Assembly (NCBI GenBank): GCA_031276935.1
Contig: JAISMD010000019.1
Span: 1 to 7,614, forward strand
DNA from: Puniceicoccales bacterium
GTDB taxonomy: Bacteria > Verrucomicrobiota > Verrucomicrobiia > Opitutales > LL51
DNA: 7,614 nucleotides
Direction of reading: 5' to 3'
Below the pieces are notes generated by a model. The model was not told the origin of the DNA. It saw only the letters and a list, made by a program, of their open reading frames with translations, and made no database searches. Positions 6,784 through 7,614 of this stretch are shown here, one piece after another. Position numbers and translations under genes: made by a program. The stretch's first letter is position 1; the number at the start of each line of letters is the position of its first letter.

Positions 6784-6819
6784 ACAAATACCCTATTTCC
6801 TAGGATTTAGAGTATTTGT
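6784..6819 (-). terminator. 12-bp hairpin after the ferritin gene, probable terminator or 3' stabiliser
   Basis: As minus-strand RNA, ACAAAUACUCUA (6819-6808) pairs with UAGGGUAUUUGU (6795-6784) over all 12 positions, with one G-U, around a 12-base loop. The plus strand would have a C-A mismatch at that pair (6792/6811), so the fold favours minus-strand RNA. It starts 3 bases after the ferritin stop. Only UUU follows, so intrinsic termination would be weak; a transcript-end or processing role is equally possible. Confidence 0.45.
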
Positions 6820-6822
6820 GGA

Positions 6823-7308
6823 CTATTTTCTCTGGCTCAACATGCGATCCAGGGCGAGGAGGGAGGAGATACTGTTGCCGGAGATTTCCATGCGATCGAG
6901 GATATCCTGCACCTGTTTTTCCTCCTCCACCTGTTCGTCGATGTACCATTGGAGGAAAGTTTGGGCAGCGTAATCCCGGACCTCGATGGCAACACCATAC
7001 ATTTCATTGATGAGACGGGTAACAAATTGTTCGTGGGCCAGAGCCGCTTGAAAGACTTCCAATGGGGAATTATATTGGGTCGGCATCGACGCAATGGGTA
7101 GCAATTCCACCCGATGACCACGGTCATTAATGTAGTCGAAAAGCTTTATGCTGTGTTCGATCTCCTCCTTGGTTTGGGCACGCATCCATTCTGCAAAACC
7201 TTTGAAAGCAGTCGTTTCGAAAAATGCCGACATGCCTAAATATTTGTAAGCCGATTCCAGTTCATTTTTGATTTGAGCCTGGAAAAGATTGAGTAATTTT
7301 TTTTCCAT
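6823..7308 (-). CDS. Bacterial non-haem ferritin (FtnA-like)
   Basis: Iron-storage protein forming a 24-subunit shell that oxidises Fe(II) and stores the ferric mineral in the cytoplasm. The 161-residue length and four-helix pattern match E. coli FtnA. Ferroxidase ligands line up: E16 with Y23 in helix A, E49 and H52 in EEIEH (48-52), E93 in AHEQ (91-94), Q126 and E129 in DEQVEEEK (124-131); LFDY (57-60) and FLQWY (118-122) are shared family segments. No haem-binding methionine pattern or DNA-binding tail suggests bacterioferritin or Dps. The start at 7308 lies 9 bases after AAGG; an in-frame ATG at 7314 adds Met-Leu but leaves only 3 bases. The gene lies 84-90 bases after murA on the same strand, with no convincing promoter between them. 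No Fur-box-like palindrome was recognised. Confidence 0.93.
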   Translation of the reverse strand: MEKKLLNLFQAQIKNELESAYKYLGMSAFFETTAFKGFAEWMRAQTKEEIEHSIKLFDYINDRGHRVELLPIASMPTQYNSPLEVFQAALAHEQFVTRLINEMYGVAIEVRDYAAQTFLQWYIDEQVEEEKQVQDILDRMEISGNSISSLLALDRMLSQRK

Positions 7309-7314
7309 TAACAT

Positions 7315-7398
7315 ATGCCTTCGAGGTATATTTTTTAAAGAAAGTTGTACAAGCTCTTATTACCGGATTATTGATTCCTGTTTTTTGTGCATCGATTT
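7315..7398 (-). other. Spacer between murA and ferritin genes, no clear promoter or terminator
   Basis: This short AT-rich spacer holds the ferritin ribosome-binding element (AAGG, read on the minus strand) and an 8-base palindrome TTGTACAA. A TTGTAC...TATACC pair with 16-base spacing exists, but the implied start site would fall in or at the ribosome-binding site, so it is not accepted as a promoter. No GC-rich stem with a T-run marks the end of murA. Confidence 0.4.
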
Positions 7399-7614
7399 CT
7401 ATTGCATGTGGACGTGGGTAAGGGATGGTTTCTCCAGGAGAACCGGTTCAATGGTGGCTCCCAGTGCCCGTAATTTTCCTTCGAAATTTTCATAGCCACG
7501 GTCAATGTAATCCGTCCGTAAAATGGTTGTTTCGCCTTCGGCAATGAGTGCGGCGAGATACATTGCCGCGCCCGCCCGTATGTCCGTTGCGGTAATTTTA
7601 GCGCCATTTAACTT
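7399..7614 (-). CDS. murA: UDP-N-acetylglucosamine 1-carboxyvinyltransferase (MurA), C-terminal end only
   Basis: The last 71 residues of MurA, the cytoplasmic enzyme that transfers enolpyruvate from PEP to UDP-GlcNAc in the first committed step of peptidoglycan synthesis. The frame enters from the right edge exactly on a codon and ends at TAG (7401-7399). Recognisable segments, numbered within the fragment, are [10 protein letters not shown] (9-18), matching the ATDLRASA region of E. coli Mur[11 protein letters not shown] (20-29), YIDRGYENF (36-44), matching HIDRGYERI, and [10 protein letters not shown] (47-56). The arginine equivalent to E. coli R397, which contacts the PEP phosphate, is present (R39 of the fragment). 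The tail runs about 10 residues past the E. coli end and looks complete. The rest of the gene, including the catalytic cysteine loop, lies outside the window. Confidence 0.94.
   Translation of the reverse strand, partial: KLNGAKITATDIRAGAAMYLAALIAEGETTILRTDYIDRGYENFEGKLRALGATIEPVLLEKPSLTHVHMQ

Noticed and set aside
6687..6822. Sigma-70-like promoter (TTTACA with a TATTCC-like -10) before the lipoprotein gene
   Set aside because: The -35 is good, but at 15-base spacing the -10 matches only 3 of 6 positions, too weak to list.
7368..7607. Minus-strand 79-residue open frame at the right edge
   Set aside because: The neighbouring frame over the same bases reads as the MurA C-terminus with conserved motifs, so this frame is a shadow.

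Overview
The window reads as chromosome from a Gram-negative, LPS-making bacterium that also carries a Gram-positive-style c-di-AMP phosphodiesterase of the 7TM-HD (PgpH) type. Having LpxI rather than LpxH, a LolC/E-family permease, PgpH and a bacterial ferritin together suggests the PVC group (Verrucomicrobiota and relatives). That placement is inference from gene content; no rRNA or other marker is present.

Left arm (1-3310, + strand): a membrane HD phosphodiesterase cut by the window edge, then lpxI (lipid A synthesis), then a LolC/E-type lipoprotein-release permease starting on the base after the lpxI stop. The three look like one transcription unit for envelope synthesis and signalling, converging on the next gene with a 14-base gap.

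Middle (3311-4868): a minus-strand gene for a protein-kinase-like protein (HxDxHxxN catalytic loop and DFD metal motif) with an N-terminal hydrophobic signal-like segment and a serine-rich insert. It is more AT-rich than its neighbours and is preceded by 353 bases without a gene, of which 4561-4800 is 20% G+C. This is the part most likely to be accessory or newly acquired, and the best candidate for something undescribed.

Right arm (4869-7614, all minus strand): reading in the direction of transcription, the C-terminal end of murA (peptidoglycan precursor synthesis), a ferritin, a strand-biased hairpin, a small lipoprotein whose mature part resembles the SecD P1-head fold, and, 3 bases after it, a short GspE/PilB-type secretion ATPase lacking the usual N1 domain. 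The last two are almost certainly co-transcribed.

No tRNA, rRNA, CRISPR array, transposase or integrase was recognised.
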